Shown one piece after another: positions 1-6,457 of a stretch of DNA of 9,855 bases. Positions within the stretch are counted from its first letter, which is position 1; every line of letters starts with the position of its first letter. The stretch is from Syntrophomonadaceae bacterium (GTDB lineage Bacteria > Bacillota > Dethiobacteria > DTU022), in assembly GCA_007126465.1 (NCBI GenBank), contig SLBE01000139.1, positions 1-9,855 on the forward strand, written 5' to 3'. The translations under genes were made by a program, and so were the position numbers. Below the pieces are notes generated by a model. It was not told the DNA's origin, did not search any database, and saw only the letters and a list, made by a program, of their open reading frames with translations.

Positions 1-2215
1 CCTGTATTACCGGACCGATGCAGGAAGGGCAGCCTTCAACGCAATGACAGTCAGTAATAACTTTACGGACAGCCTGCATAATATCACGGTAGATGCGGTA
101 TATCTCCTGGCTGTAACCGACTCCCCCGGGAAAGTTATCGTAAAGGTAAAGGGTTGGCAGCTCGGTAAAGGGTGCCTTTACCTGGCTGACTGCTCGCAGA
201 TCGCGGGGATCGCACATTAGTTGCAGTGACGCTACCTGCGGCACCAGGTTGGCCAGGCTGATCAACCCGGCCTGGATAGCCGAAAGGGGCATTGCTCCAA
301 GTGAGTCGGGAGGAAAAGCCAGCCAGAAAGCGGTGGTGTGCATTTCGGTTTCGGGCAGGTCTACCGGGCCGGAGCCCAGGTTTTCATGTGTATTGAAGCG
401 AATTTTTTTAAACATCGAAACCAGGGCGTTTATGCGAACATCACCCCAGGCCAGGTTTACCGGACCGTTTAGTTCCTCAAAGGTATCAAGAATTTTTAAG
501 TCTACGGACAGGTTGGCGTCCGTGAAGTAATTAACATCAACCTGGCGGACATAAGCCTTCTTTTCGGCAAAGTCAAGCTTTTCAACCTGGAACTGACGCC
601 CGGCGTGCATGTAGATCGCTTCCTCGTGTACCAGCATCGGGGCGCTGAAACGATCGACCTCACCGATAACTACCGGTGAAGGGTTGGTTGTATCGATGAT
701 CACCACGTTTTCCCTGGTGGCGCTGCGCAGGCTCACTTCTTCGGCCGGGTAAGTATCTTCCATCCAGTGGTAGCGGCCGTTATTACTGTAAAGAACATTT
801 TCCTCCTCAAGAAACTCCAGCAGTTCTCCTATATCAGCTTTTCCAAACTTATCATCATGATTAAAAGGCAGCTCAAAAGAGGCACAGCGAACATGATTGG
901 TGAGAATAATCATATTATCGGGGTCAGCCAGCGCTCTTTCCGGGCTTCGCCCGAAGAAATAATCAGGATTGGATACAATGTACTGGTTCAGCGGTTCGCT
1001 GTTTGCAACCAGCATGGCCATGGATGTGCCGCTGCGCCGCCCGGAACGGCCGGCCTGCTGCCAGGTGCTGGCAATGCTGCCGGGATAGCCGGTTATAATG
1101 CAGGCATCAAGCACACCAATATCGATGCCCAGTTCCAGGGCATTGGTGCTGACTACTCCTTTTACCTCACCCCTGCGCAGCCCTTCTTCAATAGCTCTGC
1201 GTTCTTTGGGCAGGTAACCTCCGCGGTAACCCCTGATCCCGCTGTCTTCACCGGGTCTAATCTTCATGTTTTGTTTCAGGTAAGTTAACAGCACTTCTAC
1301 CCCCAGGCGGCTGCGGGTAAATATTATGGTTTGAATACCACTTTTAATCAGGCTGGAAGCAACCCTGTTGGCTTCCAGCAGTGAACTGCGCCGCAGCCCC
1401 AGTTCCGGATTGACCATGGGAGGATTATAGAGGATAAAGTGTTTTTCGGCCCGGGGAGCCCCGTTCTCGGTTATTACTTCCGGCTTTTCTTCAATCAGAG
1501 TTTCGGCCAGTTCGCCGGGGTTGGCGATTGTCGCCGAGCAGAGAATAAAGCGGGGCGAGGAACCGTAAAAGCCACAAATTCTTTTCAGGCGGCGAATTAC
1601 ATTGGCGACATGGCTGCCGAAAACACCGCGGTACTGGTGCATTTCGTCTATGACGATATATTCAAGGTTCTGGAAAAGTTGCACCCACTTGGTGTGATGG
1701 GGCAAAATAGCTGAATGGAGCATATCGGGATTGGTAACAACAATATGCCCGCTGTGCCTTATGCCCCTGCGCAGGCCGGGTTCTGTATCCCCGTCATAGG
1801 TGTGGCAGTTTATTTTCCGGTCAAGCCCGGAAGTTAAATCACGCAGTTCGGCGACCTGGTCCTGGGCTAAAGCCTTGGTCGGAAACAGGTAAAGGGCGCG
1901 GCTGGCAGGATTATTAATCATTGCCCCGACTACGGGCAGGTTATAGCAAAGAGTTTTACCCGAGGCGGTAGGGGTAACTATAACGGTGTGACTGCCCCTG
2001 TTAACTGCTTCCACTGCTGCTGCCTGGTGACTGTAAAGTTTATTTATTCCCCGTTTTACCAGGGCTTCGCGAATCCGGGGTTCAAGCTCTTCAGGAATAT
2101 CACGATAAGAGCCTTCCACGGCCGGGACTACTTCCCACCTGGTAACAGAGCTCATAAACTCGGGGTTGTCCTGCCATTGCTGCAATAATTCGTCTAATGG
2201 GCTCAAATTTTTCAC
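1..2215 (-). CDS. mrfA: MrfA/YprA-family DEAD/DEAH-box DNA repair helicase (3' end cut by window)
   Basis: An open minus-strand frame encodes about 738 residues without a stop before the window edge. Helicase core motifs appear in order: Walker A TPTASGKT (residues 81-88, Lys87), the DEMH box (190-193) followed by QYRGVFGSHVANVIRRL, SAT in CSATIANPGEL, and TNALELGIDIG...QQAGRSGRR in the second RecA domain. The C-terminal part matches DUF1998 and the MrfA zinc-binding region, with Cys668, Cys723, Cys725, Cys729 and Cys732 (CHCVEGCPSCIGP). In Bacillus subtilis MrfA (749 aa) is an SF2 helicase acting in mitomycin-lesion excision repair, so only a short tail should be missing here. GTG at 2215 is the longest start. 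TTG at 2206 is at least as likely, because AGGTG (2212-2216 on the complement) lies 6-7 nt before it but overlaps the GTG. The gene is divergent from kdd. Family assignment is firm; the repair role is inferred from the family. Confidence 0.92.
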   Translation of the reverse strand, partial: MKNLSPLDELLQQWQDNPEFMSSVTRWEVVPAVEGSYRDIPEELEPRIREALVKRGINKLYSHQAAAVEAVNRGSHTVIVTPTASGKTLCYNLPVVGAMINNPASRALYLFPTKALAQDQVAELRDLTSGLDRKINCHTYDGDTEPGLRRGIRHSGHIVVTNPDMLHSAILPHHTKWVQLFQNLEYIVIDEMHQYRGVFGSHVANVIRRLKRICGFYGSSPRFILCSATIANPGELAETLIEEKPEVITENGAPRAEKHFILYNPPMVNPELGLRRSSLLEANRVASSLIKSGIQTIIFTRSRLGVEVLLTYLKQNMKIRPGEDSGIRGYRGGYLPKERRAIEEGLRRGEVKGVVSTNALELGIDIGVLDACIITGYPGSIASTWQQAGRSGRRSGTSMAMLVANSEPLNQYIVSNPDYFFGRSPERALADPDNMIILTNHVRCASFELPFNHDDKFGKADIGELLEFLEEENVLYSNNGRYHWMEDTYPAEEVSLRSATRENVVIIDTTNPSPVVIGEVDRFSAPMLVHEEAIYMHAGRQFQVEKLDFAEKKAYVRQVDVNYFTDANLSVDLKILDTFEELNGPVNLAWGDVRINALVSMFKKIRFNTHENLGSGPVDLPETEMHTTAFWLAFPPDSLGAMPLSAIQAGLISLANLVPQVASLQLMCDPRDLRAVSQVKAPFTELPTLYLYDNFPGGVGYSQEIYRIYRDIMQAVRKVITDCHCVEGCPSCIGPVIQ

Positions 2216-2368
2216 CTGCCTTAAACACAAGTTTGTTATACTTCAAGTATATTCGACAACGAAAATAATTATCCTACCTGCTTGATAAAAGCTCCTCAAA
2301 AAGCAGAGGATTTATTACCCCCTCGGCGAATTTAACTTTATATAAAGAAATCATGGAGGTATGAACTG
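2216..2368. other. Divergent intergenic region between helicase gene and kdd
   Basis: This AT-rich 153-bp region must hold the promoters of both divergent genes. Besides the 2237-2251 palindrome it holds a perfect 12-bp palindrome CTTTATATAAAG at 2336-2347, and 6-bp arms CTGCTT (2278-2283) and AAGCAG (2301-2306) around a 17-nt spacer. The kdd ribosome binding site GGAGG is at 2355-2359, nine bases before the ATG. No clear sigma-A -35/-10 pair is visible on either strand. Confidence 0.5.
2237..2251. promoter_or_regulatory. 15-bp palindrome (TATACTT-C-AAGTATA) upstream of the helicase gene
   Basis: Two perfect 7-bp arms flank a single central base, about 22-30 bp upstream of the helicase start codons. 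The symmetry and position suit a dimeric repressor operator overlapping the minus-strand promoter. No convincing -35/-10 pair can be placed and the sequence matches no operator I recognise; it is not the Bacillus LexA box. AT-rich intergenic DNA produces such symmetry by chance fairly often. Confidence 0.35.
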
Positions 2369-3406
2369 ATGAACAAAGGATGTCCCTATGGAACTCACCG
2401 GGTATTGGAACCGAAGGGTCTGCTGCCCCAACCGGCCTGGAAAATCGACAATGATATGGAGATTTATGATAATGAGATATTAATTGATGTTGAGGTATTG
2501 AACATTGATTCAGCCAGCTTTACCCAGATTGAAGAGGAAGCAGGCGGCGATGAAAAACGAATTGCTGAGATAATGACTGGGATTGTGAAGGAACGGGGTA
2601 AGCACCATAATCCGACTACCGGTTCCGGGGGAATGCTGACCGGAAAAATTGAAAAAATCGGTCCTGCCCTGGCTGAAAAAAGAAATCTTAAAGTTGGCCA
2701 GAGGCTGGCTACCCTGGTTTCCCTATCATTGACGCCGCTGCGTATTGATAAGATCAAAAAAATCCATAAAGATATTGACCAGGTTGAAATTGAAGGCCAG
2801 GCAGTCCTTTTTGAAAGCGGCATTTATGCCGTTTTGCCTGAAGACCTGCCGCAAACCCTGTCCCTGGCGGTGCTTGATGTTGCCGGCGCCGCAGCCCAAA
2901 CTGCCAAGCTGGTCAGGCCCGGCGATAAGGTTGTTATCATCGGTGCCGGAGGAAAATCAGGCCTGCTCTGCCTGCATGAAGCTAGAAAGCGGGCCGGGGT
3001 GACAGGCCAGGTAATCGGTGTTGCCCCGCGGGAAGCGAGCAAAAAGCGGGCAGAATCTACCGGTCTTTGCGATGTGGTCCTGATGGCGGACGCCGCAGAC
3101 GCCCTGGGAGTTATGAAGCAGGTCGAGGAAGCTACTGGCGGCACCCTGGCCGATGTGACCATAAACTGTGTTAATATACCAAATACTGAGCTTTCATCTA
3201 TTCTGGCCACCCGCGACGGTGGAATCGTCTACTACTTCAGTATGGCAACCAGCTTTACCGCTGCCGCCCTTGGTGCAGAAGGAGTTGGCAAAGATGTCAA
3301 CATGATTATCGGCAACGGTTATACCCGGGATCATGCCGAGATATCCCTGCACATTATGCGCGAGAATCCGACTTTGCGTAAAATATTTGAGGATCTCTAT
3401 ACATAG
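2369..3406 (+). CDS. kdd: L-erythro-3,5-diaminohexanoate dehydrogenase
   Basis: Kdd (EC 1.4.1.11) is a cytoplasmic NAD-dependent enzyme of lysine fermentation. It oxidatively deaminates (3S,5S)-3,5-diaminohexanoate to 5-amino-3-oxohexanoate, releasing ammonium and NADH. The 345-residue product has the family's typical length and its characteristic N-terminus (GCPYGTHRVLEPKGLLPQPA). A Rossmann nucleotide-binding loop, VVIIGAGGKSG, has its glycines at about 192, 194, 195 and 198. The ATG at 2369 is supported by GGAGG nine bases upstream. It is the first gene of the plus-strand cluster, 140 bp before the aminotransferase and in the same pathway as kal and kce downstream. The related 2,4-diaminopentanoate dehydrogenase (Ord) of ornithine fermentation is the main alternative, but the N-terminal signature and the presence of kce and kal favour Kdd. 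Confidence 0.9.
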   Translation: MNKGCPYGTHRVLEPKGLLPQPAWKIDNDMEIYDNEILIDVEVLNIDSASFTQIEEEAGGDEKRIAEIMTGIVKERGKHHNPTTGSGGMLTGKIEKIGPALAEKRNLKVGQRLATLVSLSLTPLRIDKIKKIHKDIDQVEIEGQAVLFESGIYAVLPEDLPQTLSLAVLDVAGAAAQTAKLVRPGDKVVIIGAGGKSGLLCLHEARKRAGVTGQVIGVAPREASKKRAESTGLCDVVLMADAADALGVMKQVEEATGGTLADVTINCVNIPNTELSSILATRDGGIVYYFSMATSFTAAALGAEGVGKDVNMIIGNGYTRDHAEISLHIMRENPTLRKIFEDLYT

Positions 3407-3432
3407 CATTAAATGTTGAGAAGTAAATGCTC

Positions 3433-3478
3433 GACTGCTAAAGAAAACCACGCTCGCTTCAGTTTTCTTAAGCAAGTC
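3433..3478. repeat. Long imperfect inverted repeat / hairpin between kdd and aminotransferase gene
   Basis: The left arm GACTGCTAAAGAAAAC (3433-3448) pairs with the right arm at 3462-3478 (GTTTTCTTAAGCAAGTC) around a 13-nt loop. The stem has 15 base pairs with one A-A mismatch and one bulged base, including an uninterrupted inner 8 bp (AAGAAAAC/GTTTTCTT). There is no T-tract right after the right arm, so it is not a canonical intrinsic terminator for kdd. It may stabilise or attenuate the kdd transcript, or be protein-bound DNA. Confidence 0.6.
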
Positions 3479-3498
3479 TGGTATTATATAGCGCTATA
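3479..3498 (+). promoter_or_regulatory. Candidate extended -10 promoter overlapped by a perfect 12-bp palindrome (TATAGCGCTATA)
   Basis: TGGTATTAT at 3479-3487 fits an extended -10 element (TG-N-TATNNT), but no good -35 hexamer lies 16-18 bp upstream. The perfect palindrome TATAGCGCTATA occupies 3487-3498, where transcription from that element would begin, a typical repressor operator position. A second AT-rich stretch, TATAAAAT at 3519-3526, also lacks a -35. The palindrome is certain; promoter and operator roles are inferred. Confidence 0.4.
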
Positions 3499-3546
3499 GG
3501 CTGAGTAATAAGGGCGAGTATAAAATATGAAGAGGGGGGTTGCGTC

Positions 3547-4797
3547 ATGCAGTCCAAGCCAAAGCTGAACCTGGAAAAATCCCTGGCCATGTTTGAAGAG
3601 GCTAAAAAAATATCACCCGGTGGGGTAATGGGAATAAGGCGTCCCTATAACTTTGTTGAGGGTGAATATCCTATTTACCTGGATAAAGGTTATGGCGGGC
3701 ATATAGTTGATGTTGACGGTAATGATTACATCGATATGCTCTGTGCATACGGCCCGATAATTTTAGGATACCATGAACCGGAAATTAACGATGCTGTAAA
3801 AGAACAGATGGAGAAAGGTTTTTGTTTCTCCCTGGTCCAGCCGGTCCAGAATGAACTTTTAAAACGATTAATAAGTCTAATCCCGTCGGCTGAAATGGGG
3901 CTGCTCGTAAAAACCGGTTCTGATGCAACTGGTGTGGCGGTTCGTGTTGCCCGTGGATATACCGGTAAAGATAAGATCCTGCGCTGCGGCTATCACGGTT
4001 GGATGGACTGGTGTGTTGAGGTGCCCGGTGGGGTTCCGAAGCAAATCAGGGAACTAACCCTTGAATTCCCCTATGGAGACCTTGATGCCCTGGAAAAATT
4101 GCTGAAAGAGAACCAGGGAGATACTGCCTGCATTATTATCACTCCGGTTGGGCACCCTTTGGGGAAACCGGTATCTGCTCCACCGGATGGATACCTGGAG
4201 GGAGTGCGCAGCCTGGCCGATCAATACGGGGTTGTCTTGATTTTTGATGAAATCCGTACAGGTTTCAGGGTATCGATGGGGGGAGCCCAGGAGCGTTATG
4301 GTGTCACACCCGATCTGACCACCATTGGCAAGGCAATGGCCAATGGGTATGCGATTAGTGCTTGTGTTGGCAAGGCTGATATCATGAAAGTGGCTGAACA
4401 GGATGTATTTATCAGTTCCACTTTCTTCCCCAACAGCCTGGAGATGGTTGCCGCAATGAAGTGCCTCGATATTTTAGAGCGGGATAAAGTAATTGATGCA
4501 GTGTGGCGGCGCGGGGAAGATTTCCTGGCCAGGCTGAGGTCCATAATTGAACAATCCGGGGTTCCGGCTACAGTTTCCGGCATTCCGCCGATGCCCTTTT
4601 TAACTTTCGATAAAGCAGATGACCACTATAAAAAACGGAGGGTTAAGTTCTACACAGAGACGATCAGGCGGGGCTTATTTATTCAACCTTACCACCACTG
4701 GTACATATCCTACCGGCATACGGTTGAAGATCTTGATAATGCCCTGCAGTATATAGAAGAAGCTTTACAAGTTGTCGCAGGAGAATACCCTGTATAA
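3547..4797 (+). CDS. Class III PLP-dependent aminotransferase (GSA aminomutase / beta-amino-acid transaminase-like) in the lysine cluster
   Basis: The 416-residue protein is a fold-type I, class III aminotransferase related to glutamate-1-semialdehyde aminomutase. It is predicted to be cytoplasmic. Visible cofactor elements are the phosphate-binding GSDAT (124-128), Tyr149 in GYHGW that would stack on PLP, Asp234 in FDEIRTGF that would contact the pyridine nitrogen, and the Schiff-base Lys262 in IGKAMANGY. Arg31/Arg32 after SPGGVMG correspond to the N-terminal arginine that binds the substrate carboxylate in GSA aminomutase and in beta-phenylalanine aminotransferase. All catalytic residues look intact. 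The ATG at 3547 follows a strong AGAGGGGGG ribosome binding site by seven bases. The gene ends 31 nt before kal, implying co-transcription with kal and kce. The substrate is unknown; a beta- or gamma-amino acid of the lysine route, such as 3,5-diaminohexanoate, beta-lysine or 3-aminobutyrate, is plausible from context only. A true hemL is unlikely given the neighbours and divergent motifs. Confidence 0.88.
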   Translation: MQSKPKLNLEKSLAMFEEAKKISPGGVMGIRRPYNFVEGEYPIYLDKGYGGHIVDVDGNDYIDMLCAYGPIILGYHEPEINDAVKEQMEKGFCFSLVQPVQNELLKRLISLIPSAEMGLLVKTGSDATGVAVRVARGYTGKDKILRCGYHGWMDWCVEVPGGVPKQIRELTLEFPYGDLDALEKLLKENQGDTACIIITPVGHPLGKPVSAPPDGYLEGVRSLADQYGVVLIFDEIRTGFRVSMGGAQERYGVTPDLTTIGKAMANGYAISACVGKADIMKVAEQDVFISSTFFPNSLEMVAAMKCLDILERDKVIDAVWRRGEDFLARLRSIIEQSGVPATVSGIPPMPFLTFDKADDHYKKRRVKFYTETIRRGLFIQPYHHWYISYRHTVEDLDNALQYIEEALQVVAGEYPV

Positions 4798-4828
4798 AGT
4801 ACGATCACTGAAGATGGGAGCTGCGGAG

Positions 4829-5266
4829 ATGATTAACCAGAAAGTAATGCTGCGTATACGCTTAAGTGAGCATGACGTTCACTATGGTGGGGGATTGGTC
4901 GATGGGGCCCTGGTTATCAAGCTCTTTGGTGACGTGGCTACAGAACTGCTAATCAGGCATGATGGTGATGAAGGCTTATTTGCAGCTTACGACATGATCG
5001 AGTTTAAGGCCCAGTTATGTGCCGGCGATTTTCTTGAAATTTGGGGCTGGATCGATCGGGTGGGTAATACTTCCCGCCATATGCAGTTTGAAGCTTATAA
5101 AGTTATAGCCAACGCTGAAATGAAGGAATGCCCTTCAGCCTGCGATTTGCTGCCTGAACCGCTGCTGGTAGCGCGGGCCAGTGGAACCTGCGTTGTTCCA
5201 AAGCACCTGCAGCGTGGGCAGCAAAGTTGTAATTATGACGATCCGGGAGGTAAGAGTAATGGATAA
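4829..5266 (+). CDS. kal: 3-aminobutyryl-CoA ammonia-lyase
   Basis: Kal (EC 4.3.1.14) is a small hotdog-fold enzyme that eliminates ammonia from L-3-aminobutyryl-CoA to give crotonyl-CoA, the step linking lysine fermentation to butyrate formation. With the start chosen here the product is 145 residues. Family-like segments include SEHDVHYGG (13-21), FGDVATELL (33-41), DGDEGL, and VGNTSRHMQFEAYKVI, ending in ASGTCVVPKHLQR. The ATG at 4829 is preferred because GGGAG (4815-4819) lies nine bases upstream and the protein then begins directly before the conserved core. An in-frame ATG at 4814 and a TTG at 4772 would extend it, the latter into the aminotransferase gene, and have poorer ribosome sites. 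The 3' end overlaps the kce start by 8 nt, suggesting translational coupling. Confidence 0.88.
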   Translation: MINQKVMLRIRLSEHDVHYGGGLVDGALVIKLFGDVATELLIRHDGDEGLFAAYDMIEFKAQLCAGDFLEIWGWIDRVGNTSRHMQFEAYKVIANAEMKECPSACDLLPEPLLVARASGTCVVPKHLQRGQQSCNYDDPGGKSNG

Positions 5267-6080
5267 ACTGATTATTACCGCAGCCCTGGCCGGTGCAGAG
5301 GTAACCAGGGATGATAATCCCAACCTGCCGATTACCCCGCAAGAACTTGCTGATGCTGCTTATGACTGTTACCGGGCAGGTGCGTCAATAGTTCATCTGC
5401 ATGCCCGCAATGAAGATCAATCTTCAACCCAGTCTGCCGATGTTTACGGGGAAATAATTGATTTGATTAAAGCCAAATGCAACCTGGTTGTCCAGGTTTC
5501 CACCGGCGGAGCAGTTGGTATGAGCGCCGAGGAAAGGCTGCAGCCGGTATATTTAAAACCGGAAATGGCAACGCTGTCAACAGGGTCAGTTAATTTTGGT
5601 GATGATGTTTTTATGAATCCCCCTGCCTATATAGAAGAATTCGCCAGGATTATGCAGGAGCAGGGTGTAAAACCAGAGATTGAAGCTTTTGACGTCGGCA
5701 TGATCAATAATGCGCTCCAGCTGGTAAAAAAGGGATTTTTAAAAGAGCCGCTGCATTTTGATTTTGTAATGGGCGTACCCGGGGGGATACCCGGTACACT
5801 TAAAAATTTACTGCATATGGCCGAAAGTGTTCCTACCGGCAGCACCTGGACGGTGGCCGGAGTAGGGCGAACCGAACTGCCCCTTGGCACGGCGGCAATT
5901 ATTATGGGCGGTCACGTACGGGTCGGTTTCGAGGACAATATTTATTACACAAAAGGTGTTCTGGCTGAAAGTAATGCCCAGCTGGTGGAACGCATTGCCA
6001 GGGTGGCGGAAATTCACAGCCGCCCCGTTGCTTCACCGGATGAAGCGCGGGAAATCCTCAAACTGGTTGAAGTAAACTGA
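5259..6080 (+). CDS. kce: 3-keto-5-aminohexanoate cleavage enzyme (BKACE/DUF849 family)
   Basis: Kce (EC 2.3.1.247) converts 5-amino-3-oxohexanoate plus acetyl-CoA to acetoacetate and L-3-aminobutyryl-CoA. The 273-residue TIM-barrel protein shows the zinc ligands His46 and His48 (VHLHAR) and Glu14, the same numbers reported for the Cloacimonas acidaminovorans enzyme. Arg221, Glu225 and Asp226 (HVRVGFEDN) correspond by spacing to its Arg226, Glu230 and Asp231. QVSTGGA (79-85) is the other conserved substrate loop. The ATG at 5259 is chosen because GGGAGG (5245-5250) lies eight bases upstream and this numbering fits the family; a longer in-frame ATG at 5181 lies deep inside kal and is unlikely. 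Kce consumes the Kdd product and supplies the Kal substrate, so gene order and chemistry agree. DUF849 covers several beta-keto acid cleavage specificities, but the kdd and kal neighbours settle this one. Confidence 0.92.
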   Translation: MDKLIITAALAGAEVTRDDNPNLPITPQELADAAYDCYRAGASIVHLHARNEDQSSTQSADVYGEIIDLIKAKCNLVVQVSTGGAVGMSAEERLQPVYLKPEMATLSTGSVNFGDDVFMNPPAYIEEFARIMQEQGVKPEIEAFDVGMINNALQLVKKGFLKEPLHFDFVMGVPGGIPGTLKNLLHMAESVPTGSTWTVAGVGRTELPLGTAAIIMGGHVRVGFEDNIYYTKGVLAESNAQLVERIARVAEIHSRPVASPDEAREILKLVEVN

Positions 6081-6164
6081 GGAAAAAAATATCTAAAATG
6101 TAAGGGTTCAGGAGTTACAGGCTCTTTAATATAATGTTTCAACTGGTTATTTAACTGCAAACTT

Positions 6165-6252
6165 ACCTCTCTGATCGCTCAAGCAGAAATTGTCGCGGTT
6201 CAACTGCTGTCCTGCGCCCGGGCTTCCCTCGCGATGGGTTCATCCGGAACCC
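6165..6252. repeat. Intergenic repeat element, copy 1
   Basis: The segment from 6165 to 6240 aligns without gaps to 6367-6442, with about 60 of 76 positions identical by eye; the first 46 bases carry only six differences. The copy ends in a small hairpin GGGTTC (6236-6241), loop ATCCG, GAACCC (6247-6252). Copy 2 has the equivalent hairpin with a compensating base-pair change. It is unlike IS ends I know and could be a remnant of a miniature mobile or REP-like family. Confidence 0.75.
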
Positions 6253-6260
6253 TCGCTCGG

Positions 6261-6282
6261 CGGGCGACCTCCTTGTCGCCCG
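6261..6282. repeat. GC-rich perfect 8-bp hairpin
   Basis: CGGGCGAC (6261-6268) and GTCGCCCG (6275-6282) are perfectly complementary around a CTCCTT loop. No run of T follows on either strand, so it does not look like a classical rho-independent terminator, although its strength could protect mRNA 3' ends of the convergent genes. It sits between repeat copy 1 and the inverted third arm. Confidence 0.6.
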
Positions 6283-6299
6283 GCCCGCTTCAGACATTG

Positions 6300-6320
6300 T
6301 TTCACCGGCAATTTCTAGCA
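6300..6320 (-). repeat. Partial inverted third copy of the intergenic repeat core
   Basis: The reverse complement of this stretch contains AGAAATTGCCG, matching AGAAATTGTCG in copy 1 (6185-6195) and AGAAACTGTTG in copy 2. Similarity to copy 1 continues loosely through the GC-rich part toward 6277. Copy 1 and this arm can therefore fold back on each other, as in a small element with imperfect inverted ends. The match is short and degenerate. Confidence 0.45.
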
Positions 6321-6366
6321 TTCGCTTTACGTTCGGTAGAATTTGCAGCTAAATACTTGTCAATTA

Positions 6367-6457
6367 ACCTCTCTGATTGCTCAAGCAGAAACTGTTGCGG
6401 CTAAACTGCTGCCCTTTGCCTCTGTTTCCTTAGAGACGGGTTTACCTTGTGAAACCC
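6367..6457. repeat. Intergenic repeat element, copy 2, overlapping the 3' end of the radical SAM gene
   Basis: This is the direct copy of 6165-6252, offset by 202 bp. It ends in the hairpin GGGTTT (6438-6443), an 8-nt loop, AAACCC (6452-6457). Compared with copy 1, the innermost pair changes from C-G to T-A, which keeps the stem. The stop codon (6442-6444) and last few codons of the radical SAM gene lie inside this copy. Confidence 0.72.

Larger units (their letters stand above)
6081..6441. other. 361-bp gene-free convergent region rich in repeats
   Basis: This stretch separates the convergent kce and radical SAM genes. No credible coding frame, tRNA or rRNA is visible. It holds two direct copies of a 76-90 bp element, a partial inverted third copy, and a GC-rich hairpin, annotated separately. 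Immediately after kce there is only AT-rich sequence and a weak short stem near 6107-6122, so no canonical intrinsic terminator was found for either gene. Confidence 0.7.

Noticed and set aside
767..1288. Plus-strand open frame of 173 codons
   Set aside because: It lies antisense to the helicase gene, whose minus-strand frame carries the conserved helicase motifs throughout; the plus-strand translation resembles no family I know.
4772..4828. Longer kal starting at TTG 4772
   Set aside because: It would overlap the aminotransferase gene by 26 nt from a TTG without a good ribosome site; ATG 4829 has GGGAG nine bases upstream and begins at the conserved core.
5181..5258. Longer kce starting at ATG 5181
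   Set aside because: The added 26 residues lie inside kal and have no family similarity; ATG 5259 has a strong ribosome site and puts Glu14, His46 and His48 at the family positions.
6081..6135. Intrinsic terminator after kce
   Set aside because: Only a 3-4 bp stem is visible before a short T-containing stretch, too weak to call.
6165..6457. CRISPR array
   Set aside because: There are only two degenerate direct copies with a long interval and internal structure, no regular spacers and no cas genes.
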